A stretch of DNA of 64,000 nucleotides from Paenibacillus gorillae (lineage in GTDB: Bacteria > Bacillota > Bacilli > Paenibacillales > Paenibacillaceae), in NCBI RefSeq assembly GCF_000513275.1, contig NZ_CBVJ010000030.1, forward strand, positions 39,737 to 103,736. The letters are read 5' to 3'. This document shows, one piece after another, positions 17,269 to 26,506 of the stretch. Under the pieces are notes generated by a model that was given only the letters and a program-made list of their open reading frames with translations, was not told the origin of the DNA and did not search any database. A program made the translations under genes and the position numbers. Within the stretch, counting starts at the first letter, position 1, and every line of letters begins with the position of its first letter.

Positions 17269-17475
17269 ATGGGCTATAACCTTAAGCATTTACGCATAGG
17301 ACTTAACGAAGAGAAAGACTCCTGTTTGAAGCAAACGGGGAGGTTATTACAATGTGCGCTTCAAAAAAATTATAATGAGCGTAACAGTAGAGCCTTTGAA
17401 TTAGGTGTGAAAGCAATTAATGCTCTGCAGGATAAATCAAAGAAAATAAGGCAGGATACTTCCAATATGTGGTGA
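17269..17475 (+). CDS. Short hypothetical ORF
   Basis: A 68-residue frame with protein-like composition after residue 15 (QTGRLLQCALQKNYNERN, then AFELGVKAINALQDKSKKI, amphipathic helices) but no ribosome binding site before ATG 17269. It could be a remnant or an unexpressed frame. No family recognised. Confidence 0.25.
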   Translation: MGYNLKHLRIGLNEEKDSCLKQTGRLLQCALQKNYNERNSRAFELGVKAINALQDKSKKIRQDTSNMW

Positions 17476-17519
17476 AATAATTATGATAGGAAAAAAAGGG
17501 AGGGAGAAACTGCAACTGC

Positions 17520-18086
17520 ATGGAAAAATCCTATCTAATTTCAGATGTTGATGGGTTCACGCCTCACGTCAGTAGATTAGTCTCAATGATGAATTATGTG
17601 AGACATACTACAATCGAAAGTGTTTCTGGCCTAGATAGTGAGCAATTAGATTACTTACATGATTCGGAAAGTAATACGATTGGCGCATTATTGTTTCATA
17701 TTGCTTCTGTAGAGTTTGCATATAGAGTTTGGACAACAGAAGAAAGGCATTTAACACCTTCTGAGTATGAATTCTGGGACCCAGGTATCAAGCTTGGAAA
17801 CACAGCTAGAGAGCTAATACATGGAAAAAATTTAGAGTACTATATAGATTTACTCAATAAAGTACGCTCGGACACAATCTCAGCATTAAGAGCAAAGGAT
17901 GATGATTGGTTAAATATTCAACGTCCTTTTAATCAACAGCCCTCAAATAATTACTTTCGATGGTTTCACGTTTTTGAAGATGAAATAAATCATCGCGGAC
18001 AAATCAGATGGATTATTAAAAGGATTAACCTGTCTGATAATAACCGAGGTAACATGGTTTCTACAAGTAGGGGCGATCAGTATTGA
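17520..18086 (+). CDS. DinB-family (DinB_2/DUF664-like) protein
   Basis: A 188-residue four-helix protein. SNTIGALLFHIASVEFAYRV (about residues 51-70) supplies the first His ligand, and FHVFEDEINHRGQIRWI (about 147-163) gives the paired His of the family metal site. It is likely a metal-dependent transferase of unknown substrate, related in fold to the DinB gene at 9844 but distinct in sequence. GGGAGGGAG lies about 14 bases before ATG 17520, a long spacing. A terminator follows. Confidence 0.78.
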   Translation: MEKSYLISDVDGFTPHVSRLVSMMNYVRHTTIESVSGLDSEQLDYLHDSESNTIGALLFHIASVEFAYRVWTTEERHLTPSEYEFWDPGIKLGNTARELIHGKNLEYYIDLLNKVRSDTISALRAKDDDWLNIQRPFNQQPSNNYFRWFHVFEDEINHRGQIRWIIKRINLSDNNRGNMVSTSRGDQY

Positions 18087-18107
18087 CGCCGGGTTACAGT
18101 CGTAACG

Positions 18108-18136
18108 CCATCATTCAAATGAATGATGGTTTTTGA
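18108..18136 (+). terminator. Terminator after the second DinB gene
   Basis: CCATCATTCA / TGAATGATGG with almost no loop, followed by TTTTTG. Confidence 0.8.
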
Positions 18137-18304
18137 TTTGTACAAAGTTATAATCTAGATTTTTATATAGCAAAATAGTGTTTAGAAACTTATTAAATTA
18201 ACCTATCAAGCCAACGAGGCAGGAAAATCTAGAGTTAGTAAAGAATACATAATTTGTATTTCCAAAATAGGTTGATTAACGTTGTTCCAACTTTCGAGTA
18301 ATGA

Positions 18305-18646
18305 ATGAAACATAAAATTAAAGGGGTAACTATTACTATGGAGGATTTACAAAGTTTTGTTTCAGATTACACGAAAGATAAGAAGCATTTACAGCTTGCT
18401 ATCGGGCTTATTAGGGAGGGAGATACTGAATACTTTTCGTTTAGTAATAATAAAAAGAAAAGTATGATCCCGCCTGAAAATATGTTGTTTAAAATCTGCT
18501 CCATAACCAAGGTTTTTACATCAATACTTTTATTGGAAATGGAAAAGGGAAAACTGGTTTCCTCGGATGACACTGTTGGTAAGTACGTGCAAAATACGAC
18601 GGCAGCTATTGGGATTTACCTGCTGTCCAAATTATATTTGACTTAG
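18305..18646 (+). pseudogene. Truncated serine beta-lactamase-family protein
   Basis: The first 95 residues match class C beta-lactamase/D-alanyl-D-alanine carboxypeptidase-like enzymes: CSITKVFTSILLLEMEKGKL contains the SxxK nucleophile, followed by SSDDTVGKYV. After about residue 98 the sequence no longer fits the family and stops at 113, where the family runs to 330 residues or more. The YxN and HxG motifs are missing. The 3' part was lost, probably by deletion, and a TetR gene begins 26 bases on. The product cannot be active. Confidence 0.75.
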
Positions 18647-18672
18647 TAGTCAAAAAGTTGTAAGGTACTCCT

Positions 18673-19254
18673 ATGACAAGACCAAGAGAATTTGATGCGG
18701 AGCAGGTACTTCTTCAAGTTATGGAAGTATTCTGGTCCAAAGGATTTAAATCTACGTCGTTCGAAGATCTCACGAATAAGACCCACGTAAAAAAACAAAG
18801 CTTTTATGGAGTCTTTGGCGACAAACGTTCACTCTTTCTCGAAACATTAGCTCTTTATCGCATGCAAAATCTTCAACATCTGCAAGAAATCTTATCGCGA
18901 GGACAGACGCCAGCAGACAAAATGGACGCGATTCTACACGTATCGCTTTGTCATGATAATGATGAGAATCGAAAGGGCTGTCTTATGGTAAACACCTCCT
19001 TGGAATTTGGAGTAAGCGATGATGAAGTAACGAAGCAGGTTGAAGGCATGAATTTGGATGTCCGACACGCATTGGAGGAGGTAATTGAAGAGGGTCAATC
19101 GATCGGACAATTCACGACGAAATACACAGCTGCAGAGCTCGCGATGCATTTAAGCAACACACTGCAAGGCATTCGAGTCGCAGAAAAATCAGGGGCGGAT
19201 AAGAAACAGATAGATACGATCTTACGAACCTCATTTGGTTTGATCCAACTATAA
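18673..19254 (+). CDS. TetR/AcrR-family transcriptional regulator
   Basis: A 193-residue protein. Residues 1-60 hold the TetR helix-turn-helix: VMEVFWSKGFKSTSFEDLTN, then KKQSFYGVFGDKRSLFLETL. The C-terminal helical ligand domain carries two Cys (CHDND, GCLMVNTS). Related regulators sense electrophiles or quinones and control old yellow enzymes. It sits directly upstream of an OYE gene in the same direction, with a near-palindrome TTGACCCGTGAGTCAA after its stop and again nearer the OYE gene. I infer that it represses the OYE-SDR unit. Its ribosome binding site is weak (AAGG). Confidence 0.86.
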   Translation: MTRPREFDAEQVLLQVMEVFWSKGFKSTSFEDLTNKTHVKKQSFYGVFGDKRSLFLETLALYRMQNLQHLQEILSRGQTPADKMDAILHVSLCHDNDENRKGCLMVNTSLEFGVSDDEVTKQVEGMNLDVRHALEEVIEEGQSIGQFTTKYTAAELAMHLSNTLQGIRVAEKSGADKKQIDTILRTSFGLIQL

Positions 19255-19272
19255 TTTTTTTTCGTTTCATTT

Positions 19273-19288
19273 TTGACCCGTGAGTCAA
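19273..19288. promoter_or_regulatory. Near-palindrome TTGACCCGTGAGTCAA, copy 1
   Basis: The arms TTGAC / GTCAA flank a six-base centre, and a second identical copy lies at 19420. Size and symmetry fit a TetR operator. The copy 20 bases after the TetR stop belongs to a duplicated segment. Confidence 0.4.
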
Positions 19289-19310
19289 ATAAAGAGAAAA
19301 ACTGGGGGGT

Positions 19311-19440
19311 GATTGAAGAAGTCAATCAATCGGATAATTTACGATGAAATACACGGCTGCAGAGTCTACGATGCATTTAAGCAGCTTGAGTGATCCAACT
19401 GCTTTTTTTTGCCCCTTTTTTGACCCGTGAGTCAAAAAGG
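19311..19440 (+). repeat. Decayed tandem duplication of the TetR gene 3' end
   Basis: GATTGAAGAAGTCAATCAAT and the following bases match 19083-19157 of the TetR gene at most positions (GAAATACAC.GCTGCAGAG and GATGCATTTAAGCA are shared). The copy then jumps to GATCCAACT and the near-palindrome, as at the end of the TetR gene. An internal deletion has shortened it. The second operator-like copy (19420-19435) lies about 100 bases upstream of the OYE start. Confidence 0.7.
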
Positions 19441-19533
19441 TAATAAATAAAACCAACTGACATTTAGAGAATTTAACGGTGCCTAACTATACGATGGGAC
19501 ATCTTAGTCAAAACAAAAGGAGAATATAAAACA

Positions 19534-20664
19534 ATGACATTAAAGAATCTAACTGTACTATCTGACTATAAATTGGGGCATTTAAAGTTAAGAAACCGAG
19601 TCGTTCTTGCCCCGATGACACGTGCTTCAGCAGATTCGGATGGACGACCTACAGAGAGAATGGCGCGTTATTATGCGAGCTTCGCGGCTGGAGATTTTGC
19701 CATGCTTATAACTGAATCGGTTTATATGGATGACAAACTGAGCAAGGGATCCATAAATATGCCCGGCATGACGAATGAATCCCATATACAAGGCTGGAAA
19801 CGACTGATTGACGCTGTACATGCAAAGGGAGCACATATCATTGTTCAGTTGGCTCATGCAGGAGCGTTATCACAGTGGTACCGCGACCAAGACGTAACTG
19901 TGGCTCCATCGTCTTACAAACCAGAGGGAGAACGAGTTTTGGCTTACGGACAAGGTGGAGAGTACCCGGCAGCAACCGAACTTACGACGAAGGAAATTCA
20001 GGAGCTTGTCAGCGACTTTGCTAAAGCTGCCTCAAATGCTCAGAAAGCCGGAGCAGATGGCATTGAAATCCATGTCGGGAAAGGATTTCTGCACGACCAG
20101 TTTCTAACTGAATACACCAATAGCCGTAAAGACCAATATGGAGGATCATTAGAGAATCGTCTAAGATTTATCGTCGAAACCGTGCAGGCGGTCAAAAAGA
20201 GCACAGAGGAAGGCTTCGTTGTAGGGGTGGAAATATCACAATATAAAATGAATAACTTCGGATTCAAATGGCCAAATCGTGAAGCCGATGCGAAAATCAT
20301 TTTTGAAAGCATTGCGAATGCCGGTGCTGATTATATACACGTGACCGACTATGTCGCCAAGGATCCCGCTTTTGGTGAAATCGGAGGCCCGACACTTGCC
20401 GCATTGGCTAAAGCATACGGAAAAATTCCTGTCATTGTTAACGGAAGTATCGTAACGAAAGAAGATGCAGAGCAGGTGCTTCAAGAAGGCGGAGACATGA
20501 TTTCTATTGCAAGAACGGCACTGGCCAACCATGATTGGCCGATCAAGGTTCGAGAAGGAAGCCCGTTAAATCCATTTACGGGAGAAATGTTGGCTGATGG
20601 ACCAACTATTAAAGATTATGAAATGTTAAATGCCTCGGAATTGCCGCAAATCAAACCAGAGTGA
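19534..20664 (+). CDS. NADH:flavin oxidoreductase, old yellow enzyme family
   Basis: A 376-residue FMN-dependent TIM barrel. RNRVVLAPMTRASA (about residues 21-34) starts the FMN site, IIVQLAHAGALS near 100 gives the Gln-His region, DGIEIHVGKGFLHDQF near 180-195 carries the substrate-binding His, and YGGSLENRLRF near 205 and ISIARTALANHDWP near 320 complete FMN binding. Family members reduce activated alkenes such as quinones, nitro compounds and unsaturated aldehydes. EIHVGKGFL differs from the usual EIHGANGYL, in the loop where an Asn normally contacts the substrate. AAAGGAG precedes ATG. It is followed by an SDR gene after 40 bases. Confidence 0.9.
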   Translation: MTLKNLTVLSDYKLGHLKLRNRVVLAPMTRASADSDGRPTERMARYYASFAAGDFAMLITESVYMDDKLSKGSINMPGMTNESHIQGWKRLIDAVHAKGAHIIVQLAHAGALSQWYRDQDVTVAPSSYKPEGERVLAYGQGGEYPAATELTTKEIQELVSDFAKAASNAQKAGADGIEIHVGKGFLHDQFLTEYTNSRKDQYGGSLENRLRFIVETVQAVKKSTEEGFVVGVEISQYKMNNFGFKWPNREADAKIIFESIANAGADYIHVTDYVAKDPAFGEIGGPTLAALAKAYGKIPVIVNGSIVTKEDAEQVLQEGGDMISIARTALANHDWPIKVREGSPLNPFTGEMLADGPTIKDYEMLNASELPQIKPE

Positions 20665-20704
20665 ATTTTATAATGAAGATAATAAATGAAGGGAGTTGTA
20701 AAAA

Positions 20705-21496
20705 TTGGATCTGGGGTTGTCTGGTAAAACCGTTCTTATAACAGGCTCTACTCTGGGATTAGGCAAAATGATTGCGAAAATTCTGGTTCGAGAGGGCGCA
20801 ATAGTTTATATAAATGGCCGTGATGGTGACAGAGTGAACTCCGCCATTCAGGACATACAAAAAGAATTTCCGAAAGGAGATATACGGCCCGCAGTTGCTG
20901 ACTTAGGAAGCGAAGAAGGATGTAAGGTAATTAGATTAACAGTTCCTAAAATAGATATTTTAATCAACAATATGGGGATATTTGAGGCAAAGCCACTATT
21001 AGAGATTCAAGATGAAGATTGGTACCGGTTTTTCAATGTAAATATAATGAGCGGAATACGTTTGTCTCGCCATTATCTAAAGAAGATGCTTGAACAAAAT
21101 TCAGGAAGAATTATCTTTATAGGAAGTGGAGCAGCACTTTTACCATCTATTGAAATGCCTCATTACAGTGCCACGAAGACAATGCAACTCAGTATTTCAA
21201 GGAATTTAGCCGAATTGACACGAGGAACAAACGTAACTGTTAATACCGTACTTCCCGGACTTATGATGACAGAATTAGTCGAGAATATGATACGTTCTGT
21301 TTATGGAAACGAGATTAGTATTGCGGATGCAGGGAAAAAGTTTATGGCTGATAATGGACATTCGTCATTACTTGAACGTCCGATTGAAACACAAGAAATT
21401 GCTGAATTTATTGCTTTCTTAAGCAGTTGGCGTTCATCAGCAATAAATGGAGCAGCTTTAAGAGCAGATGGTGGCGGAATAAAAAACATCTTCTAA
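20705..21496 (+). CDS. Short-chain dehydrogenase/reductase
   Basis: A 263-residue classical SDR: nucleotide-binding VLITGSTLGLGKMIA near residue 10, ILINNMGIFEA near 88, catalytic Ser in FIGSGAALLPS near 140, YSATK near 155-159 (Tyr and Lys) and TVNTVLPGLMMTEL. The C terminus AINGAALRADGGG is typical of the group. TTG 20705 is the start, with AGGGAG eleven bases upstream. It follows the OYE gene by 40 bases and is probably in the same operon as the TetR gene. Confidence 0.88.
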   Translation: MDLGLSGKTVLITGSTLGLGKMIAKILVREGAIVYINGRDGDRVNSAIQDIQKEFPKGDIRPAVADLGSEEGCKVIRLTVPKIDILINNMGIFEAKPLLEIQDEDWYRFFNVNIMSGIRLSRHYLKKMLEQNSGRIIFIGSGAALLPSIEMPHYSATKTMQLSISRNLAELTRGTNVTVNTVLPGLMMTELVENMIRSVYGNEISIADAGKKFMADNGHSSLLERPIETQEIAEFIAFLSSWRSSAINGAALRADGGGIKNIF

Positions 21497-21541
21497 ATCA
21501 CAGAGGTGATCGTCCCTGCCCAATTGAGCACAATATTCGTT

Positions 21542-21586
21542 CAAGAAATCAGCGTTGCCATATATGCGGCAACGCTGATTTTCTTG
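21542..21586. terminator. Strong hairpin terminator after the SDR gene
   Basis: CAAGAA.ATCAGCGTTGCC pairs with GGCAACGCTGATTTTCTTG around a short loop, with a one-base bulge. The T run is inside the right arm. Confidence 0.75.
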
Positions 21587-21641
21587 ATTGTGACACAATA
21601 ATATTGTCGATCTGACGATAACTCCGAAACTTTCGAAGAAC

Positions 21642-21687
21642 TTGACAATTTACTATGGTATTGATATCATTCACTTGTCTGACAAGT
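21642..21687 (+). promoter_or_regulatory. Promoter with GntR-type operator
   Basis: TTGACA (21642-21647), a 17-base spacer and TATCAT (21665-21670) make a good sigma-A promoter. Just after it, ACTTGTCTGACAAGT (21673-21687) is an almost perfect palindrome of the kind bound by HutC-type GntR repressors (TTGTCTxGACAA). It sits over the expected transcription start, 120 bases before the GntR gene, which suggests autorepression. Confidence 0.7.
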
Positions 21688-21806
21688 AAATTCATAAGTA
21701 AGACAATTATAAAAACAAGTCATACAAATAATTATAATTTACACAAAAGCAAGTGGATTAGTCACACAAGAGTAAGCCATACACGTTAGGAGGGTGAAGT
21801 TAGAAT

Positions 21807-22511
21807 ATGAATACTAAGACCAACATCATTATTCAGAAAATAACTCAGGAGATAGAAGATGGCACATGGCCAGGTGGATCGCAGCTGCCCTCAGAAACGG
21901 AGCTGTCAAATATTTTTCAAGTGAGTAGAGCAACAATCAGGCAAGCCTTGCAGGAGATGGCTTTTTCAGGAAAGGTCATAAGAAAAAGAGGAATAGGTAC
22001 ATTTGTAGGAAATGCAACCATTCAATATGGAATTAATGATTTAGTAAGTATAACTAATTTGATTAGTCAAAGTGGTTATAAAGTAAGTGTAGAGCATGTT
22101 TCACTTAAGATTGAAAAACCAAGTGCTAAAGTTTGTGAGCTTCTCAATATGAGTGAATTCGATCCTGTTTATTCCGTTGAAAGAATAATTTTAGCAGATA
22201 ACATTCCCGTGGTTTTTGAAAGAATTATTTATCCTGCACATATTTTGACGGGAGTTAAAGAAGAAGCATTCTATGGATCGAATTTTAAAATGCTGGAGCA
22301 ACGCGGGATTTATATACAAAGTTCAGAAGGAAAAATTAGTCCAGTGTATGCTTCAAAGCATATGGCATCTCTTCTGAAACTTCCAACAAATGCGCCGCTT
22401 TTATTTATGGATTCCGTTTTTAAAAATCAGAACCAAGAAGCGATCTATTGTGTCGAAGAATATTTTACTGAAATGTTTTCATTTCCAATTCACCGGGTTC
22501 GATTAAATTAA
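21807..22511 (+). CDS. GntR-family regulator, HutC subfamily (UTRA domain)
   Basis: A 234-residue protein. The N-terminal winged helix has GGSQLPSETELSNIFQVSRA and TIRQALQEMAFSGKVIRKRG (residues 27-67). The C-terminal UTRA ligand domain has YSVERIILADNIPVVFERI. UTRA regulators sense sugars, nucleosides or their phosphates. AGGAGGG lies upstream of ATG 21807. The gene leads a unit with a nucleoside phosphorylase, a transporter and a phosphatase, which it probably represses until the substrate appears. Confidence 0.9.
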   Translation: MNTKTNIIIQKITQEIEDGTWPGGSQLPSETELSNIFQVSRATIRQALQEMAFSGKVIRKRGIGTFVGNATIQYGINDLVSITNLISQSGYKVSVEHVSLKIEKPSAKVCELLNMSEFDPVYSVERIILADNIPVVFERIIYPAHILTGVKEEAFYGSNFKMLEQRGIYIQSSEGKISPVYASKHMASLLKLPTNAPLLFMDSVFKNQNQEAIYCVEEYFTEMFSFPIHRVRLN

Positions 22512-22638
22512 ATTCAGAGTTGGTTAGTTACCATTACAGCTTATTATCAGGCTTATGAAGGGGGTGAAAATGAATGAAAGTAAGATAGGCGCGTGAACTT
22601 TTTAATTATCAAATTTAAAAATTTCGGAGGTAAAAAAG

Positions 22639-23449
22639 ATGGAAAATGTAAAAATCGCCATTATTGGAGGGACTGGAGTTTACCGGCTGCCAGGATTTAA
22701 AGAGATTAAACAAGTCTTAGTGGAAACAGAATTTGGCTCAATTCCAGTTAAAATTGGAACATGGAATGGTAAGAAAATTGCTTTTATAACTAGACATGGA
22801 GAAAAACATTCAATTGCACCAGGGTGCATTAATTATCGAGCAAATATTAAAGCGCTTTCAATGCTGGGAGTGAAACAAATTTATTCAACTGCTTGTGTAG
22901 GATCAGTAAATCCGGATTATAGACCAGGGACATTTGTAGTTCTGCGTCAAATTTTTGGAGTTTACAAAAAACAGAAAGAGTTCCTTTTTTCTTTTCGACG
23001 GAACACAGGAGGGGGAAGTTATTTCTCATGTAGACATGACAGATCCTTATTGTGATAGCCTCTCAAAGGTTTTAATAGAAGCTGGAAAGATGGCGGGGAT
23101 CGATGTTAAAGATGGTGCAACGTACTGCTGTATGGAAGGACCGCGTTATGAAACAAGAGCAGAAGTTAAGATGTTAAGAATGCTTGGGGGAGATATTGCG
23201 GGACATACCAGTTTCCCAGAACAAGTCTTAGCTAGAGAAGCTGAAATTTGTTATGCATCGATTGGCATTGTATCCAGTATGGCAGCCGGGATAGAGGAAG
23301 GACATGTCAACGCTGGTGTTGTTGAGGATACTATGGAAAAGATGTTTGACGATGTGCAGCAAATCTTAATGAATGCAATTGAACTTACAGATGTAGATGA
23401 AGATTGCTGGTGTAAACATTCTTTAGAAGGCACAGTACATCAGAAATAA
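22639..23449 (+). pseudogene. MTA phosphorylase-type nucleoside phosphorylase, frameshifted
   Basis: The first frame (22639-23055) begins VKIAIIGGTGVYRLPGF and has ITRHGEKHSIAPGCINYRAN and STACVGSVNPDYRPGTFVV, the phosphate and ribose sites of methylthioadenosine/purine nucleoside phosphorylases. Homology continues in another frame to 23449 with EFTKNRKSSFF, GATYCCMEGPRYETRAEV (substrate Met region) and GHTSFPEQVLARE. Dropping one base from the AAATTTTT run at 22949-22956 restores RQFLEFTKNRK and a protein of about 270 residues, normal for the family. It would split a nucleoside and phosphate into base and sugar-1-phosphate. A good GGAGG precedes ATG 22639. Confidence 0.85.
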
Positions 23450-23668
23450 TAGGAGAATTATGAAAAATACTCAAAACTTCAATAAAAAAAGACCCCTGAA
23501 ATCATAAATTCATGTATGCTTGCCGGCCACAGAATTTATCAAAACAGGAGAGCTTTTTCGTTAACCACATTCAAATTTATCGTAAATATTGAAATATTGC
23601 AAATGTTGTTTTGCATGCATACCTTATTAATAATAAACAATCTTTGAATAGATAGAAAGGAACATCAA

Positions 23669-25042
23669 ATGGATATCGATAAAAATGGATTGATGAGATT
23701 AAGAATCGTCATTGGAATCGTATTTTTATATACTTTAATTTTCCAACTTACTGACAATGCATTTACATTGATAACACCTGCTTTAATAGACACTTATAAC
23801 CTTTCTACCGGTGTAGGTAGCTGGGTTGCATCTATAGGAGGCATGGGTGTAGCAGTTGGATTCTTGCTTTTTTCTAGTTTCACGGACTTTTTTAATGAGC
23901 AAAAAATTACTGATTATTGGCGTATTATTGACATGTCTACCATCTATTTCATCACTGCTAATTCCGGATTCTTATTATGTGATAGTTGGATCCAGATTTG
24001 TTCAGTCGTTTGGAGAAGCTGTAGCTTATGCATTGTCTCTAGTCTTGGTAGCAAAATATCTGCCTACAAGAGAACAAATAATCTGGTTAGGTTTTAGTTG
24101 TGCTAGTTTTGCATTGGCAACTGTTTTAGGAACATCTGTAGGCGGTTTTCTGTCAACACATGTAGGTTGGAAATTCATCTTCTACATTCCGTTAATTTCT
24201 ATACTAGGATTGCCTTTTATTTATAGGTTTTTACCTGATCATTCGAATAAAAAAACTAAAATGGACTATTTGGGATTCACCATTTTGGCAGCGTTGTTTG
24301 TATGTGTTAATTTTATTTTTTCCAGTCCAAATCTCTATTTGCTTATTGGGATTATTACGTTAGTTATACTATTTGCTATTCATATAAAAAGAGCCAAACA
24401 ACCGTTTATACCACCACTTTTTTTCAAAAACAAGAGATTTATTAGTATTCTTCTTGCACTCATCTTTTTGTTTTTGGCCCAGACGGCAATTGTATTTTTA
24501 CCGCCATTTTACTGGAAGATATATACGGGTATTCTTTAGAACAGTCATCCTTAATATATATTGTTCCATATACGACTGCGGGAATACTTGCAGTAATTTC
24601 AGGAATTATCGTGAATAAATTAGGCATTAAAAGGACGTTATTGATATCAGCTGCAACTATAATAGTTGGTTTAATGATTGCCGGCTTTTGTTCAGCTGAA
24701 AGTGTCAGCTATGTTATTGCTGCTTTAACGCTTATCACTGTTGGCTATGCTTTTGCGTATGGACCATTGTTTACGGGTGCGATTTCGACGCTAAACCAGA
24801 ATGAAATGGGAACGGGAATAGGTTTGTTTAATTTTACTTGTTATCTTTCAAACGCTCTAGGCATTTCGTTATCCGGAATTTTGCTGAATTCCAATATTTC
24901 TAAGACTATTCATATTTTTAATGTCAACGAGAAGCTGGGGGTATATACCAATGCGTTTTTGTTTTTCGCAATAACCGCATTAATTGGAACAATCGTTTAT
25001 TATGTGTCAACTCGTAAACAGGTGAAATTAGAAGCAGAATAA
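23669..25042 (+). pseudogene. MFS transporter, two frameshifts
   Basis: Three consecutive frames (23669-24097, 23856-24539 and 24611-25042) together give one major-facilitator protein of about 455 residues with the usual pattern of hydrophobic helices. The first shift is in the six-T run at 23888-23893, where one T less gives FTDFLMSKKLLIIGVLL. The second is near 24511, where one extra T gives PPFYLEDIYGYSLEQSS. Helices such as RFVQSFGEAVAYALSLVLVA and GYAFAYGPLFTGAI follow the drug/proton antiporter type. AGAAAGGAAC precedes ATG 23669. It lies between the phosphorylase and phosphatase genes and is the likely importer of their substrate. Confidence 0.8.
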
Positions 25043-25073
25043 ATAAATTATTATATTAATAGGAGTGCTATAA

Positions 25074-25859
25074 ATGAAAAACTTAGAGACAGTATGGATA
25101 GAGATGGAGAAAATAACCCGAGATGCAGGAAAATTGTTGCAGAATGGAGTAGAAGCATCTGCAATCCGTCAAAAGGGTGATGTGGATTACGTTACAGAAG
25201 TAGATCTTCAGGTACAGACTGTTATATGTGAACAGTTATCAGAGCGTTTTCCTTTGATACAGTTTATGGGGGAAGAGAAAGACAATTCTGAATTAGACTT
25301 TGATGGAACAGTTTGGATTTTAGATCCCGTTGATGGAACTGCGAATTTAATCCACGATACAAGAATGAGTGTAATTTCTCTAGCTTTAGTAAAAAACAGA
25401 GAAGTTCTAGCGGGAGTTATTTATCAGCCTTATACTGATGAACTCTTCTCAGCTGCAAAAGGAAAAGGAGCATTTCTTAACGGCAGGAAGATTCATGTCA
25501 GTAATGTTGATCGTTTGAAAGGAAGTCTAGTTGCCATAGGGACAAGTCCTTATTATCATGAATATGCAGATTGGGTCTTCAACGTATCTAAGAAAGTTTT
25601 TCTTTCATGTCAGGACATCAGACGCAGCGGATCTGCCGCTATGGACCTGGCATATATTGCAGCTGGTCGAATGGATGGCATGTTTGAGCGTGTACTACAA
25701 CCTTGGGACATTGCAGCAGGAAAAATATTAATTGAAGAAGCTGGCGGGAAGATGACAGATCTTCAAGGAAATGAAATGAATATTGTCGATAAAGGAAGTG
25801 TGCTTGCATCAAATGGAAGGGTTCATAAAGAACTACAATTACTAATGGATTCTAAATGA
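25074..25859 (+). CDS. Inositol monophosphatase-family phosphatase
   Basis: A 261-residue protein with the complete metal-dependent phosphatase signature: GEEK near residue 66, WILDPVDGTANLIHDTRMS (about 81-99) and the C-terminal WDIAAGKILIEEAGGKMTD near 210. The family removes phosphate from inositol-1-phosphate, sugar phosphates or nucleotide derivatives such as PAP. TAGGAG lies ten bases before ATG. As the last gene of the GntR unit it may dephosphorylate the sugar phosphate released by the phosphorylase. That link is inferred. It is the only enzyme of the unit with an unbroken frame. Confidence 0.88.
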   Translation: MKNLETVWIEMEKITRDAGKLLQNGVEASAIRQKGDVDYVTEVDLQVQTVICEQLSERFPLIQFMGEEKDNSELDFDGTVWILDPVDGTANLIHDTRMSVISLALVKNREVLAGVIYQPYTDELFSAAKGKGAFLNGRKIHVSNVDRLKGSLVAIGTSPYYHEYADWVFNVSKKVFLSCQDIRRSGSAAMDLAYIAAGRMDGMFERVLQPWDIAAGKILIEEAGGKMTDLQGNEMNIVDKGSVLASNGRVHKELQLLMDSK

Positions 25860-25903
25860 TTGTTTTCATTAGATTTCTTCTATAAATAAGAAATTGTTTT
25901 GAT

Positions 25904-25957
25904 GGGGTGTCCTGAAAGTCATTCTAGATGACTTAGGGACACCTCTATTTTATTTTG
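25904..25957 (+). terminator. Terminator after the GntR unit
   Basis: GGTGTCC...AAGTCAT pairs with ATGACTT...GGACACC and is followed by TCTATTTTATTTT. Confidence 0.8.
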
Positions 25958-25969
25958 CAGAAAAAAATA

Positions 25970-26100
25970 AACCGTTTCTTGGTAAAATGGCGGCACCACC
26001 CAATCATTTACAAAAGGAACGGTTTCTTTGTAGATTCAATATACTATGGATCAACTCTGTCTACCAATAGATTTAGAAGAAGATATCCCCGCTAATTGAA
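25970..26100 (+). mobile_element. Remnant of an IS1182-type transposase start
   Basis: AAACCGTTTCTT...AAGGAACGGTTT forms an imperfect inverted repeat at 25971-26032. ATG 26044 then reads MDQLCLPIDLEEDIPAN and stops, which is like the beginning of IS1182-group transposases (LPxDLEExIPxNHL). Nothing more of the transposase follows. This is a trace of a lost insertion sequence. Confidence 0.4.
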
Positions 26101-26141
26101 TTCTCATCTTTCATACTCAGGCATGTCTCCTTTTGTGCCAA

Positions 26142-26368
26142 TTAGCAATCTGACCGGAACGCCGCGCGCCGGCCGAAGCCAACGGTGATTAGTGTTATAA
26201 ACGCCAGAATGATCATCGCTAAAGGGAGGGGCCATGCTCCGGTGCCTTCGACGAGAAACGCACCGATTGCGCCGCCCGCGAAATCGCTAGGTTGAAGGAT
26301 GTGGTGACCAGGGATATGGCCGCGTCGGCATTCTCTCCAGCTAATGAAATCGTAATAGAGGTGTAGAT
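26142..26368 (-). pseudogene. MFS efflux transporter C-terminal fragment
   Basis: Read on the minus strand: SITISLAGENADAAISLVTT, then SFNLAI, then (after adding one T at the AAA 26281-26283) AGGAIGAFLVEGTGAWPLPL and AMIILAFITLITVGFGRRAA to a TAA. This is the last two helices of a chloramphenicol/arabinose-type efflux transporter. GC content is clearly higher than the flanks, so this piece has a different origin. No start or upstream helices remain. Confidence 0.65.
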
Positions 26369-26506
26369 GTGAAGAGTAACACTGAACCTAAATAAAATCT
26401 CATATCGTCACATCGTTAATAAGAATACTAGAACAAATGAAAATTGTTTCTGATAGCCTAATGAGCATAGGAGTTTACTATAACATCATGTCTATATAAT
26501 TTCTCG

